Source: Saccharospirillum alexandrii_A
GTDB taxonomy: Bacteria > Pseudomonadota > Gammaproteobacteria > Pseudomonadales > Natronospirillaceae
Direction of reading: 5' to 3'
Assembly (NCBI RefSeq): GCF_043641555.1
Contig: NZ_JBHZRJ010000002.1
Location: 806,001 to 870,000 of the forward strand
Length of the DNA stretch: 64,000 nt
Within the stretch, counting starts at the first letter, position 1. Each line of letters begins with the position of its first letter. The translations under genes were made by a program, and so were the position numbers. The notes under the pieces are model-generated. The model ran no database searches, was not told the DNA's origin, and saw only the letters and a program-made list of their open reading frames with translations. Shown here one piece after another: positions 34,975-44,286 of the stretch.

Positions 34975-36384
34975 ATGACCCAAAAAATTGAAGTCAAAGA
35001 CGTCACGGACAACACCGTCAAAACGGTCGACCTTTACCAGGAACGTGAAAAAATCTATGTGCGCCGCATCAAGGGGTTTTATCGCTCCCTGCGTGTCTAT
35101 GGCGGTGCTTTCCTGTTCGCTGCCTATTTTGGCACCCTCTGGCTGAACTGGAATGGCCGCCAGGCCGTCTGGTTTGACCTGCCAAGCCGGCAGTTCCACG
35201 TGTTCGGCATCACCTTCTGGCCGCAGGACTTCATGCTGCTGTCCTGGGCGCTGATCATTTGCGCCTTTGCCCTATTCTTCATCACGGTGTTCGCTGGCCG
35301 GGTCTGGTGTGGCTATACCTGCCCGCAGAGCGCCTGGACCTGGATTTTCATGTTCATCGAGGAGAAAACCGAGGGCAAGCGCAATGCCCGCATCAAGCTG
35401 GATGAACAACCCATGACCCTGCTTAAGTTTGGCCGAAAGTTCGCCAAGCATCTGTTATGGGTATTGGTCGCGCTGGCTACGGCGATCACCTTTGTCGGCT
35501 ACTTCACCCCAATTCGCCAGCTGATCCCCGACCTCTTTACGTTTAGTACCAGTGCCTGGGCCGTGTTCTGGATCGCTTTTTTCACTCTGGCGACCTACGG
35601 CAACGCGGGCTGGTTGCGCGAGCAAGTATGCATTTACATGTGCCCCTATGCCCGCTTTCAGGCGGTGATGTTCGACCAGGACACGCTGATCGTCAGCTAC
35701 GATGAGAAACGGGGTGAGCCCCGGGGTTCTCGTCGTCGAGGTATTGACCCACAGGAGCTGAATCTGGGCGATTGCATCGACTGCGATCTGTGTGTTCAGG
35801 TGTGTCCAACCGGTATCGACATTCGCGATGGCCTTCAGTACGAGTGCATCGGTTGTGCTGCCTGCATCGACGCCTGCGACAGCGTCATGGACAAAATGGG
35901 CTATGAACCCGGGCTGATTCGGTACACCACCGAACACGCTCTGGAAGGCAAGCCATCGCATATATTGCGCCCCCGGCTGATTGGTTACGCGGCTGCGCTC
36001 ACCATTATGGTGGTGTTGTTTGCCTGGGTAATCGCCACCCGTGTGCCACTGGAAATGTCCATCGAACGTGGCCGCGGTGCCCTGCACCGAATTACCCCCC
36101 AGGGCCAGATCGAAAACAGCTACAACATTCAATTGATGAACATGTCACAGGTCGATCGCAGCTATACACTGAGCGTCGCTGGTCTCGAGGGCATTGAACT
36201 GATCGCACCCGGGCAGATCGATATCGGTGCCGGCGGTGAAGCCGAGTTTACTGTTCGTCTGGTGCTGCCACCTGAAGACCTGACCTTGCCCAACAATGAT
36301 GTGTTCTTTACCGCCACGGCAGTGGATGACTCACAGGTCAGCACCGAAACCGAGAGCCGTTTCTTTGGCCCGGCCAATTTCTGA
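34975..36384 (+). CDS. ccoG: cbb3 maturation iron-sulfur protein CcoG (RdxA/FixG)
   Basis: A 469-residue membrane protein with about five spans and two 4Fe-4S clusters in CIDCDLCVQVCP and CIGCAACIDACD (about residues 264-300), plus an Ig-like C-terminal domain. It is thought to reduce copper for delivery to the oxidase. Confidence 0.97.
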   Translation: MTQKIEVKDVTDNTVKTVDLYQEREKIYVRRIKGFYRSLRVYGGAFLFAAYFGTLWLNWNGRQAVWFDLPSRQFHVFGITFWPQDFMLLSWALIICAFALFFITVFAGRVWCGYTCPQSAWTWIFMFIEEKTEGKRNARIKLDEQPMTLLKFGRKFAKHLLWVLVALATAITFVGYFTPIRQLIPDLFTFSTSAWAVFWIAFFTLATYGNAGWLREQVCIYMCPYARFQAVMFDQDTLIVSYDEKRGEPRGSRRRGIDPQELNLGDCIDCDLCVQVCPTGIDIRDGLQYECIGCAACIDACDSVMDKMGYEPGLIRYTTEHALEGKPSHILRPRLIGYAAALTIMVVLFAWVIATRVPLEMSIERGRGALHRITPQGQIENSYNIQLMNMSQVDRSYTLSVAGLEGIELIAPGQIDIGAGGEAEFTVRLVLPPEDLTLPNNDVFFTATAVDDSQVSTETESRFFGPANF

Positions 36385-36453
36385 ACCCCGGTACCTCTCT
36401 TATCAAGCCTTGCAGCGGCGTGTAAGCGCCGCCTAATTTTTTGGAGATACAAC

Positions 36454-36960
36454 GTGAATCACACTGAGATAACACCCTGGTACCGGCAGTTCTGGCCCTG
36501 GCTGGTATTCAGCCCCATGTTGTTCGTGGTGCCCGCCGGTATCTGGATGATTTACATCTCTGTTGTCACCAGTGACGGCTCTGTTATCGACGATGTCTAC
36601 AAGGACGGTCGTAGCTACATCGTTAGCACCGAAGCAGACGACCTGGCGATGGAACTGCAACTGGGCGCTCAAATGCAGATGATCGGTGACCGCATCAGCG
36701 TGCGCCTGGACGGCAATCTCGACGCGCCGCCGCAAGCACTGACATTGCTGTTCGTTTTCGATGCACATGCTCAGCGCGATGTTGAGGTAACACTGAGCCG
36801 GACACCGGATGGCCGCTTCACCGGTCAATTGCCCGCGACCATTGAAGGCGAACGCTCATTGCTGCTGAAACCGCTGGACAGCGACACCAACTGGCGCTTA
36901 CACGGCCGGGTGACCATGCCCAGCAGCACCATCCAGACCTTGCTACCCAGGGTGCGATGA
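36454..36960 (+). CDS. ccoH: cbb3 assembly protein CcoH/FixH
   Basis: A 168-residue FixH-family protein with one N-terminal span (about 12-36) and a periplasmic beta-sandwich. It is needed for assembly of cbb3 oxidase. The GTG start has GGAG eight bases upstream, and the stop overlaps ccoI by four bases. Confidence 0.92.
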   Translation: MNHTEITPWYRQFWPWLVFSPMLFVVPAGIWMIYISVVTSDGSVIDDVYKDGRSYIVSTEADDLAMELQLGAQMQMIGDRISVRLDGNLDAPPQALTLLFVFDAHAQRDVEVTLSRTPDGRFTGQLPATIEGERSLLLKPLDSDTNWRLHGRVTMPSSTIQTLLPRVR

Positions 36961-39368
36961 ATCCGGAATGTTTTCACTGCGGCTTGCCGGTTTACGATGA
37001 CCGCTACAGCCTGACCGTCGCTGGCGAGCCCCGCCCATTCTGTTGCGTCGGCTGCCTGGCAGCGGCGCAAACCATTCTCGACAATGGCCTGGAAGCCTAC
37101 TACCGCTTCCACGATCCGGCTCAGGCGCCCGCAGCGCCGCCCGTTACCGACTCCGATCGTGAAAAACTGCTGCTCTACGACCGCGCCGATGTTCAGGCGG
37201 AGTTTGTCAGCCAGCCCAATCATGGCCAACTGACGGCCACTGTGATGATCGAGGGCGTCAGTTGCTCTGCTTGCAGCTGGCTGATTGAAAAACACCTTGC
37301 CCGTCTGCCCGGCGTTTCCAGTGTTCACTTTAACCAGACCAGCCACCGTTGCCAGGTGAGCTGGAACCCGGATCAGCTGCCACTCAGCGATGTCTTTCTG
37401 GCGGTATTTGGTCTGGGATACCGTGCCCATCCCTACCGCCCGGATCAGGAAGAGTTGCTGCGCCAGAAAGAACAGCGCCAATATGTATTGCGCCTGGGCA
37501 TTGCCGGCCTTGGCATGATGCAGGCCATGATGAATGCCGTGGCCATCTACAGCGGCAACATGACGGGCAGTACCGAACTGCTGGTTCGCTGGGCCAGCCT
37601 GGTACTGACCATTCCCGTTGTCGTTATTGCCGCAGGCCCATTCTTCCGGTCGGCCTGGCGCAGTCTGAGAGTCCGGCACCTGTCGATGGACGTTTCGGTA
37701 GCGCTCGCCATCGGCTCGGCCTTTGTTGCCAGTCTCTGGGCAACCCTGACCGGCGGTGGCGAGGTCTATTATGAATCGGTCAATATGTTCACCTTCTTCC
37801 TGGTGCTCGGCCGCTTTCTGGAATTTCGGGCCCGAACCTCTGTGCATGCCAGCGGTAATGCGCTGGCCAGCCATCTACCGGCGACCTGCCAGGTCTGGCG
37901 GGAGGGACACTGGCAACGTCAGGCACTGCGCGACATTCACGCTGGTGAACGCATTCTGATTCAGGCCGGGGAGCTGTGCCCGGTGGATGGTGTCGTTCGA
38001 TCAGGCTGCAGCGAATTCGATGAGTCCCGGCTGACCGGCGAATTCAAGCCGCGCACCAAGGCACCAGGTGATGCCGTTCTCGCCGGTACTCTGAACCAAA
38101 GCCAGGCAGTGGAAGTCGACGTTGAACGCACCGGACAAGACAGTTCTGCCTCCAGCCTGATGCAACTGCTGGAACGGGCCGCCAGTGAAAAGCCGCGCCT
38201 GGCTGAACTGGCCGACCGGGGAGCCCACCATTTTGTTGCCTCGACCTTATTGATCACCGCCATTATTGGCCTGGTCTGGCTTTGGGTGGCGCCGGACCGG
38301 GCCTTCTGGGTCGTCATCAGCGTGCTGGTGGTCACCTGCCCCTGCGCGCTGAGTCTTGCTACCCCCACGGTGCTGGCTCAGGCCACCAACAGTTTGCGAC
38401 AGCGCGGACTGATTATTACTCGCGGTCATACGCTCGACCAACTGGCGTCAGTCACCGATCTGGCCTTCGACAAAACCGGCACCCTGACCGAAGGCCACTT
38501 CGTGCTGACGGGCGTCTACCCTGAAGCCGAAGCAGAGCGCCAGGGGTTTACGGAAGCTGACCTGATCGCAGTTGCAGTAGAACTCGAACGCACCAGCGAA
38601 CACCCCATTGCCCGGGCGTTCCGACAAGCTCAACCACCTGGCACCCCGGTACGCACACTTCAGGATCACCAGCGCCATCCGGGTGCTGGTCAGTCCGCAC
38701 AAGACGCCGCTGGAACCTGGCGACTGGGTCACCGGGACTTTGCCTGTTCAGGGTCAGCAGCAACGCCAACATCGCCCTCCGGGCGTATCTGGCTTAGCCT
38801 GAACGGCCTTGCACTGGCCGCGTTTTCCGTCAACGACGACCTGCGGGGCAGCGCTCTGCCAGCCCTGGAGTCCCTTGAAACGCTTGGCATCCGCTGCCAT
38901 ATCCTCACCGGTGATCCCAACGGCGAGCTGGATCCGCGACTGGCGCACCTGTCTCTGAACGGCCGGTTTCACTACGGTCTCAGTGCCGGGCAAAAGCTGG
39001 GCTGGGTCAACCAGCAAACCAGCCTGGGTGCCAGCGTAGCGGTGGTGGGCGATGGCATTAACGATGCCCCGGTTCTGGCAGGCGCGCCGGTGTCCGTGGC
39101 GATGTCATCCGGAACCGACCTTGCCAAACAGGCCGCCGATGCCCTGCTGTTGAATGAAAACCTGACCACGCTGGCGCTAGCCATTCAGGCAGCCCGAAAG
39201 ACCCGGCGCGTGATCCGTCAGAACCTGGTCTGGGCCTTGCTGTACAATGGCCTGGCTTTGCCACTGGCGGCCCTGGGTTGGGTTGCCCCCTGGCAAGCGG
39301 CCATTGGCATGTCGCTCAGTTCATTGCTGGTGGTGGGAAACGCCCTGCGTCTGCGCCGGTTGTCGTGA
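36957..39368 (+). CDS. ccoI: Copper-translocating P-type ATPase CcoI/FixI
   Basis: An 803-residue P1B ATPase that exports copper for oxidase maturation. It begins with a cysteine-rich domain (CFHCGLP, CCVGC), then a heavy-metal domain (GVSCSACSW), eight spans, the CPC transport motif (TCPCALS), phosphorylation site DKTGTLTEG and hinge GDGINDAPVL. Typical of the slow-export CtpA/FixI subgroup. Confidence 0.97.
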   Translation: MNPECFHCGLPVYDDRYSLTVAGEPRPFCCVGCLAAAQTILDNGLEAYYRFHDPAQAPAAPPVTDSDREKLLLYDRADVQAEFVSQPNHGQLTATVMIEGVSCSACSWLIEKHLARLPGVSSVHFNQTSHRCQVSWNPDQLPLSDVFLAVFGLGYRAHPYRPDQEELLRQKEQRQYVLRLGIAGLGMMQAMMNAVAIYSGNMTGSTELLVRWASLVLTIPVVVIAAGPFFRSAWRSLRVRHLSMDVSVALAIGSAFVASLWATLTGGGEVYYESVNMFTFFLVLGRFLEFRARTSVHASGNALASHLPATCQVWREGHWQRQALRDIHAGERILIQAGELCPVDGVVRSGCSEFDESRLTGEFKPRTKAPGDAVLAGTLNQSQAVEVDVERTGQDSSASSLMQLLERAASEKPRLAELADRGAHHFVASTLLITAIIGLVWLWVAPDRAFWVVISVLVVTCPCALSLATPTVLAQATNSLRQRGLIITRGHTLDQLASVTDLAFDKTGTLTEGHFVLTGVYPEAEAERQGFTEADLIAVAVELERTSEHPIARAFRQAQPPGTPVRTLQDHQRHPGAGQSAQDAAGTWRLGHRDFACSGSAATPTSPSGRIWLSLNGLALAAFSVNDDLRGSALPALESLETLGIRCHILTGDPNGELDPRLAHLSLNGRFHYGLSAGQKLGWVNQQTSLGASVAVVGDGINDAPVLAGAPVSVAMSSGTDLAKQAADALLLNENLTTLALAIQAARKTRRVIRQNLVWALLYNGLALPLAALGWVAPWQAAIGMSLSSLLVVGNALRLRRLS

Positions 39369-39404
39369 ACCAACCAGCAAACACCCTGTAAACGGAGCAC
39401 GATC

Positions 39405-39641
39405 ATGGACATTCTACTGCTGTTGATTCCGGTGAGCCTGCTACTGCTGCTCTTGGGCGGCGGCTTGTTCTGGTGGACGGTCAACAGCGGGCAGTACGAC
39501 GACCTGGACAGCCCGGCGCAGCGCATTCTGTTTGAAGATGACAGTGACATGGTGCCTGACCGGCCCGATCGCTCCGGGAACGGCCCGGCGAAACCCGATG
39601 AACCCGTGACAGCCAATCAGCAGGACTCATCGACACCATGA
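39405..39641 (+). CDS. ccoS: cbb3 maturation protein CcoS
   Basis: A 78-residue protein with one N-terminal span and the family segment WTVNSGQYDDLDSPAQRILFEDD. Small CcoS proteins are needed for cofactor insertion in cbb3 oxidase. The stop overlaps the next start by four bases. Confidence 0.95.
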   Translation: MDILLLLIPVSLLLLLLGGGLFWWTVNSGQYDDLDSPAQRILFEDDSDMVPDRPDRSGNGPAKPDEPVTANQQDSSTP

Positions 39642-40282
39642 CAATTGATGCCTTGTCCGCTGTGCTGATCGGTATCATCTCGGCCGGTCACTGCCTGGGC
39701 ATGTGCGGCGGCCTGACCGTGGCTTTCGGGGTCAACAGCAAGGGGACGTCGGTACTGGCCGCCTACAACCTGGGCCGCATTACCACCTATTCGGGACTGG
39801 GCTTTCTGATCGGTGCTGGTCTGTCGTGGTTACCGGCCAGTACCATACCGGCACTGAGGCTGATTGCTGCGGCCTTGCTGGTGCTGATCGCCCTGTATTA
39901 TCTGAACATTGCCGCCTGGATCACCCGGGTGGAATCGCTGGCGTTGCCGCTGTGGCGACGCCTGCAGCCGCTGGCAAAACGCTGGCTGCCGGTCACAACC
40001 GTTCGACAGGCCTATCCTCTGGGGCTGGTCTGGGGGTTTTTACCTTGTGGACTGGTCTATTCTGCCCTGGGCTTCGCAGCAACCGCCGCCAACCCCTGGG
40101 CCAGCGCCGGCCTGATGCTTTGCTTCGGGTTCGGCACCCTACCGGCGATGATGCTGACCGGTGCCGCCGCAAAACCTTTTCAGCGTGGACTGAACACACC
40201 CTGGGTGCGCCGGGTGCTGGGTGGTAGTCTGCTGGTCTTTGCCGCCTGGCTGGCGTTTCAGGCGGTTTCCATGGGCCACTAG
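39638..40282 (+). CDS. TauE/SafE-like membrane protein linked to cbb3 maturation
   Basis: A 214-residue protein with about six spans and the signature SAGHCLGMCGGL at residues 15-26, in which His and Cys may bind metal. Such genes commonly follow ccoS; some relatives (CcoH2 or SenC-linked) affect copper supply, but the function here is inferred. Its TAG stop lies inside the CTAG that begins the outer MITE-like element at 40279. Confidence 0.88.
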   Translation: MTIDALSAVLIGIISAGHCLGMCGGLTVAFGVNSKGTSVLAAYNLGRITTYSGLGFLIGAGLSWLPASTIPALRLIAAALLVLIALYYLNIAAWITRVESLALPLWRRLQPLAKRWLPVTTVRQAYPLGLVWGFLPCGLVYSALGFAATAANPWASAGLMLCFGFGTLPAMMLTGAAAKPFQRGLNTPWVRRVLGGSLLVFAAWLAFQAVSMGH

Positions 40283-40744
40283 CAGGCCGTTGAAATTCGA
40301 AGAATTTCAGCCGCCTGCTACCGGAACAAGGACGTTCCGGCAAAATTGATGACTATCAAGTCATCGATTTTGTGAGAGAAGCAAAAATCGCAATTTTTGG
40401 TTCTAGGGAGTCTCTGAATAACTCCCCCGGGGCTCTGGCTTATCCGAGGGACGTTGCCACAAGGCGGACTCATGCAGGAATGTCTAGACCTTTCAAATGA
40501 GTCCAACGCGGTGGCTACGTTCCTCGGAAAGTCGGAATGCCGCACCACCCGTAGGGCGCGGCCAAAACGTCCTGCCCCGGCGTTGCACTTCTTGACAAGG
40601 GCTACGGCCATTGCGCTGCGAAGTGCGTCGGAGTGCCGCCCACTTGGGCAAAACGTTTTGGCTCGCGCAGAGCCCTGGGGGAGTTGTTCAGAGGCTCCCT
40701 AGTGTTTTGAAAAAGGCAGGAAGCCTTTTTCAACAACCTGCTAG
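40279..40744. mobile_element. Outer MITE-like element with CTAG flanks
   Basis: A 466-base non-coding segment bounded by CTAG on both sides. The left end reads CAGGCCGTTGAAA and the right end, complemented, CAGGTTGTTGAAAAA, so the ends are imperfect inverted repeats. Hairpins line the inside (40280-40320, 40321-40340, 40341-40372 and about 40706-40732). No transposase frame is present. CTAG duplications are typical of some IS5-family elements. The left flank contains the tauE-like stop codon and the right flank gives part of the next ribosome site. Confidence 0.7.
40403..40702. mobile_element. Inner MITE-like element, nested in the outer one
   Basis: A 300-base segment, again flanked by CTAG (40403-40406 and 40699-40702). 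The terminal inverted repeats of about 31 bases start GGAGTCTCTGAATAACTCC on the left and GGAGCCTCTGAACAACTCC on the complemented right, with three mismatches in all. The interior has no credible gene. It appears to have inserted into the outer element. Confidence 0.75.
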
Positions 40745-40754
40745 GAGGACATTC

Positions 40755-41336
40755 ATGCACTACATCTTTGGCTATGGCAGCCTCATTTGTGCTGACAGCC
40801 GCAGCCGAACCGGGGTCAGCGGTCTGGCCTATGCCGTCGACGTCAGCGGGATCGCACGACGCTGGTCCGTTCCGGTTCCGGATTACGGGGCCACGGCCCT
40901 GGGCGCGCACCAGGACCACCAGGCCCGCTGCAATGGCGTGGTTTTTGCCGTCGATGAGGACAACCTGGCCCGCTTTGATCTGCGTGAACGCGGCTATGAC
41001 CGACTTCGCATCGATTGGAGCCAGGTTGAGAATCTGGGTGATACCCCACTGCCCACACATCGGCCGTTGTGGGCCTATGTCGGCACCTGCGCGGATGACC
41101 CGATTCCCGAGCGCCCTATACTGCAAACCTATCTGGATGTGATTCTGAACGGTTGCCTGGCGATCAGCCAGGATTTTGCGGAACGGTTCATCGCCTCAAC
41201 AACCCCCTGGCAGCACCTGCACGATGACCGCCAGGCGCCCGGCTATCCACGCGCCCTGTCGGATCACAGCCGACACCCGGACATTGATGCCCTGCTGCAT
41301 CGCACCCTGCCAGAGCTTATCGGGGCCCGCCGCTGA
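40755..41336 (+). CDS. Gamma-glutamylcyclotransferase-fold protein
   Basis: A 193-residue protein starting MHYIFGYGSLI; the YGSL loop is the substrate-binding hallmark of the GGCT/AIG2 fold. A glutamate expected for catalysis may lie in the DLRERGYDR region. The substrate is unknown. AGGAGG at 40743-40748, partly supplied by the CTAG flank of the outer MITE-like element, serves the ATG; the longer frame starting inside the element is rejected. Confidence 0.85.
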   Translation: MHYIFGYGSLICADSRSRTGVSGLAYAVDVSGIARRWSVPVPDYGATALGAHQDHQARCNGVVFAVDEDNLARFDLRERGYDRLRIDWSQVENLGDTPLPTHRPLWAYVGTCADDPIPERPILQTYLDVILNGCLAISQDFAERFIASTTPWQHLHDDRQAPGYPRALSDHSRHPDIDALLHRTLPELIGARR

Positions 41337-41419
41337 GTCTGCTAAACTCTTAGCAAATGACCGGCCAAACCAATGAACGGCCAGACGGCTTGTTTGCAAA
41401 CCGACCCGGAGAATCAACG

Positions 41420-41962
41420 ATGCGTTTTGACCAGATCACCCTGAAAAACCGGATCAAAAGTTACCCGGACTGGCCTAAAGCCGGTATCACCTTTCGCGAC
41501 CTCACCCCGCTGTTCAACGACAACCGGGCTTTGCATCTGTGCGCCCACGCCTTTGTCGAACGCTACCTGGAAGCAGACATCACCCACGTTGCCGCCCTGG
41601 AAGCCCGGGGCTTCATTCTGGGCAGCATCATTGCCTACCAGTTGAACCTGCCCATTATCCTGGTGCGCAAAGGTGGCAAACTGCCGGGCAACGTCGCCAG
41701 TGAGCACTTTACCCTGCCTCACGGCGAACGCAGCCTGGAAATTCAGAAAGGCAGCTGTGGCGACGGTGACCGGGTGCTGATTTTTGACGATCTGATCGCC
41801 ACTGGCGGTTCTGCGCTGGCCGCCTCTACACTGATTCAGAGCCAGGGTGCCAGCGTGGTTGAAGCTGCCGCGGTGGTGGATCTCCCCGATATGGGTGGTG
41901 TCGAGATTCTGGGAGAAGCCGGAATACCCACCTTCACCCTGCTGGCCTACGAAGGCAAATGA
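41420..41962 (+). CDS. apt: Adenine phosphoribosyltransferase
   Basis: Salvages adenine to AMP using PRPP. The 180-residue protein starts MRFDQITLKNRIKSYPDWPK and has the PRPP motif VLIFDDLIATGGSA and the flexible-loop lysines near RKGGKLPG. The start at 41420 has CGGAGAA upstream; a 21-residue longer frame is unlikely. Confidence 0.97.
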   Translation: MRFDQITLKNRIKSYPDWPKAGITFRDLTPLFNDNRALHLCAHAFVERYLEADITHVAALEARGFILGSIIAYQLNLPIILVRKGGKLPGNVASEHFTLPHGERSLEIQKGSCGDGDRVLIFDDLIATGGSALAASTLIQSQGASVVEAAAVVDLPDMGGVEILGEAGIPTFTLLAYEGK

Positions 41963-42022
41963 TCACGACGGTTGTTATTACTCGAGTTTCGGAGACCAGT
42001 TTTACCTTGGTGCCAGGAATCC

Positions 42023-42206
42023 GTGTCAGGCACCGGGTAACCCTATCTGGGGCCGGCGTGAACCCATCCATGGGGCCTAGACTTCGGGATATGAATCCCT
42101 TCCATGGGATTCACCCTTCGGGCTCGCTGGGCTCGTGCTAAAACGCTCCTGGCGTTTTAGTCCATGCCTCAGACTTCCCCAGATAGGGTTACCCGGCACC
42201 TGACAC
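42023..42206. repeat. Hairpin repeat family, copy 2 (184 bp)
   Basis: The arms at 42023-42052 and 42177-42206 pair over 30 bases with two mismatches, starting GTG and ending CAC. Inside are CCATGGGGCCTAGA (the inverse of the block in copy 1), a GAATCCC/GGGATTC hairpin and a CTAAAACGC/GCGTTTTAG hairpin. It fills most of the 362-base gap between apt and ttcA. Confidence 0.85.
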
Positions 42207-42324
42207 TCAGCAAGGTGTCTATTCCGACACTGGTGTTTTTAGACCCTTTTTTAACCCGGGGCTTGTTCCACGCGGGCGTAGGTGGTAGAACACGCGCCCG
42301 CATTGTCGCTACAGCAACACAGGT

Positions 42325-43293
42325 ATGGATTCAGGCATGACCCTCACGTCAAACCACCCGGCTACAGACGCAACCCCGCTCGCAGAACCTTCTGCAGACT
42401 CGCCGACCGTCGCAGCCGAAAAGAAGGCCAAAACCGAGTTCAACAAGGTGCAGAAACGCTTGCGCCGTGAAACCGGCCGCGCCATTGCTGACTTCAATAT
42501 GATTGAAGAGGGCGACAAGGTGATGGTATGCCTCTCAGGCGGGAAAGATTCCTACACTATGCTGGAGATCCTGATCAGCCTGCAGCGCAGCGCGCCGGTG
42601 AATTTCGAGCTGGTCGCAGTCAATCTGGATCAGAAACAGCCCGGTTTTCCCGAAGAAATTCTGCCTAATTACCTGAAACAGCGCGGCGTGCCGTTCCACA
42701 TTCTGGAACGTGATACCTACAGCATCGTTCAGGATATGGTGCCCGAGGGCAAAACCACCTGCGGCATCTGCTCGCGTCTGCGTCGCGGCACCATTTACGC
42801 CTTTGCCGATCAAATCGGTGCCACCAAGGTTGCCATGGGTCACCACCGGGATGACATTATGGAAACCTTGTTTCTGAATATGTTCCACGGCGGCAAGCTC
42901 AAAGCCATGCCACCCAAACTGCTGAGCGACAGCGCCACCAATGTGCTGATTCGCCCGCTGGCTTACTGTCGGGAAGCAGACATCGAACGCTACGCAGCCT
43001 TTATGCAGTTTCCGATCATCCCCTGCAATCTCTGTGGCTCTCAGGAAAACCTGCAGCGCCAGTCGATCAAGGCCATGTTACGGGGCTGGGAGAAAGAATT
43101 TCCGGGTCGGGTTGAGAACATTTTCCGGGCCATTCAAAACGTCGCCCCAACGCAGCTGGCCGACCGGTCGTTGCACGATTTTGTGTCACTGCAGGCGACC
43201 GGTATCCCGCTGGCACCGGTCAGCGATGGCGGAGAATTCAGCCCTATGGCGCAGACATCGGTCAACACCTGGGTTCCGGACAGTGAACACTGA
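42325..43293 (+). CDS. ttcA: tRNA 2-thiocytidine synthetase TtcA
   Basis: Adds sulfur to cytidine 32 of some tRNAs, using an iron-sulfur cluster. The 322-residue protein has a variable N-terminal 30 residues, the PP-loop LSGGKDSYTM, the cysteine pair in TTCGICSRLRRG and the HHRDDIMETLFLN segment. A second ATG four codons in is possible. Sulfur supply links it functionally with the TusA-type carriers here. Confidence 0.96.
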   Translation: MDSGMTLTSNHPATDATPLAEPSADSPTVAAEKKAKTEFNKVQKRLRRETGRAIADFNMIEEGDKVMVCLSGGKDSYTMLEILISLQRSAPVNFELVAVNLDQKQPGFPEEILPNYLKQRGVPFHILERDTYSIVQDMVPEGKTTCGICSRLRRGTIYAFADQIGATKVAMGHHRDDIMETLFLNMFHGGKLKAMPPKLLSDSATNVLIRPLAYCREADIERYAAFMQFPIIPCNLCGSQENLQRQSIKAMLRGWEKEFPGRVENIFRAIQNVAPTQLADRSLHDFVSLQATGIPLAPVSDGGEFSPMAQTSVNTWVPDSEH

Positions 43294-43408
43294 GTTCACC
43301 CTAGGCGATTAACCGCATGGGGCTGGTAATAGACGTTGATTCAGCTACCATGACTGATAGACAAAACAGACCTGTAACCTGGGTCAAATCGCTTGGAGCG
43401 AGCACACT

Positions 43409-44149
43409 GTGAAGCTGAATACTCATTGCAACACCTGCAGCCTACACCCCCTGTGCCTGCCGCTGGCGCTGAACGGCCAGGAAATGGATCAACTCGATTC
43501 CATCATCCGGCGCGGGCGCCCGGTGCAGAAAGGTGACATTCTGTTCCATCAGGGTGAGGCCTTTCACTCCATTTTTGCGGTTCGTACCGGCACCATCAAA
43601 ACCTATACACTGACCCAGGAAGGTGAAGAGCAGATCACCGGTTTTCACCTCGCCAGCGAGCTGGTCGGCCTGGACAGTTACGACGCCGTCAGCTATTCCG
43701 CCACCGCCCGGGCACTGGAAACATCGAATATCTGCGAGATCCCGGTCGACCGGCTCGACGATCTCTCCGGCCAGATGCCTGAACTGCGACGTCATTTAAT
43801 GCGGCTGATGGGCAAGGAATTGCGTGAAGAACAGAAAATGATGCTGTTGCTGAGCAAGAAGAGCTCCGAAGAACGCCTGGCTTCATTCCTGCTCAACCTG
43901 GCGGCCCGCTACAAGCGCCGGGGGTACTCCGGTACCAGCTTCCGGCTAACCATGTCACGCGGCGACATCGCCAACTACTTGGGTATGGCCGTGGAAACAG
44001 TGAGCCGGGTGTTCACCCGCTTTCAAAAGCAGGGCATTCTGGGTGAGAGTGACAGCGCCAAAGACATCGTCATTGAAGATTTCAACGCCCTGACCCGCCT
44101 CGCCAGCCTGGCTGACTGCGAACGCATCGAGCTCGGCATCAGCGCCTGA
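43409..44149 (+). CDS. fnr: Oxygen-sensing regulator FNR/Anr
   Basis: A 246-residue CRP-family regulator. Cysteines at 7, 10, 16 and 109 match the 4Fe-4S ligands of FNR. A cyclic-nucleotide-like beta roll (about 25-140) and dimer helix precede the helix-turn-helix with ETVSRVFTRFQKQG, whose E-SR residues read TTGAT boxes. The start is a GTG with GGAG about 12 bases upstream. Targets in the window include the boxes before ccoN and at 44180-44193. Confidence 0.96.
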   Translation: MKLNTHCNTCSLHPLCLPLALNGQEMDQLDSIIRRGRPVQKGDILFHQGEAFHSIFAVRTGTIKTYTLTQEGEEQITGFHLASELVGLDSYDAVSYSATARALETSNICEIPVDRLDDLSGQMPELRRHLMRLMGKELREEQKMMLLLSKKSSEERLASFLLNLAARYKRRGYSGTSFRLTMSRGDIANYLGMAVETVSRVFTRFQKQGILGESDSAKDIVIEDFNALTRLASLADCERIELGISA

Positions 44150-44171
44150 ACCAAGCCTGCAGACCACCCTC

Positions 44172-44201
44172 CCGGATACTTGATCCAGATCAAGTATCCG
44201 G
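44172..44201 (+). promoter_or_regulatory. Perfect FNR box inside a 13-bp inverted repeat
   Basis: TTGATCCAGATCAA at 44180-44193 is an exact FNR/Anr consensus. It is the core of a longer perfect palindrome whose arms run 44172-44184 and 44189-44201. A -10 TATACT lies at 44248-44253, which would put the box near -71.5, a known class-I position. The same palindrome follows fnr by 22 bases and may also act as its terminator. Confidence 0.8.
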
Positions 44202-44286
44202 CCTGCTTTGCCTGACAGACATCAAGCCTCGCACGTCTCCCGCTCCCTATACTGATTTCATTCATTCAGCACTGAGGAGTCTGATC

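Noticed and set aside
40611..40754. N-terminal extension of the GGCT-fold gene
   Set aside because: The extension lies inside the MITE-like elements; the true start at 40755 has AGGAGG and the conserved YGSL start.
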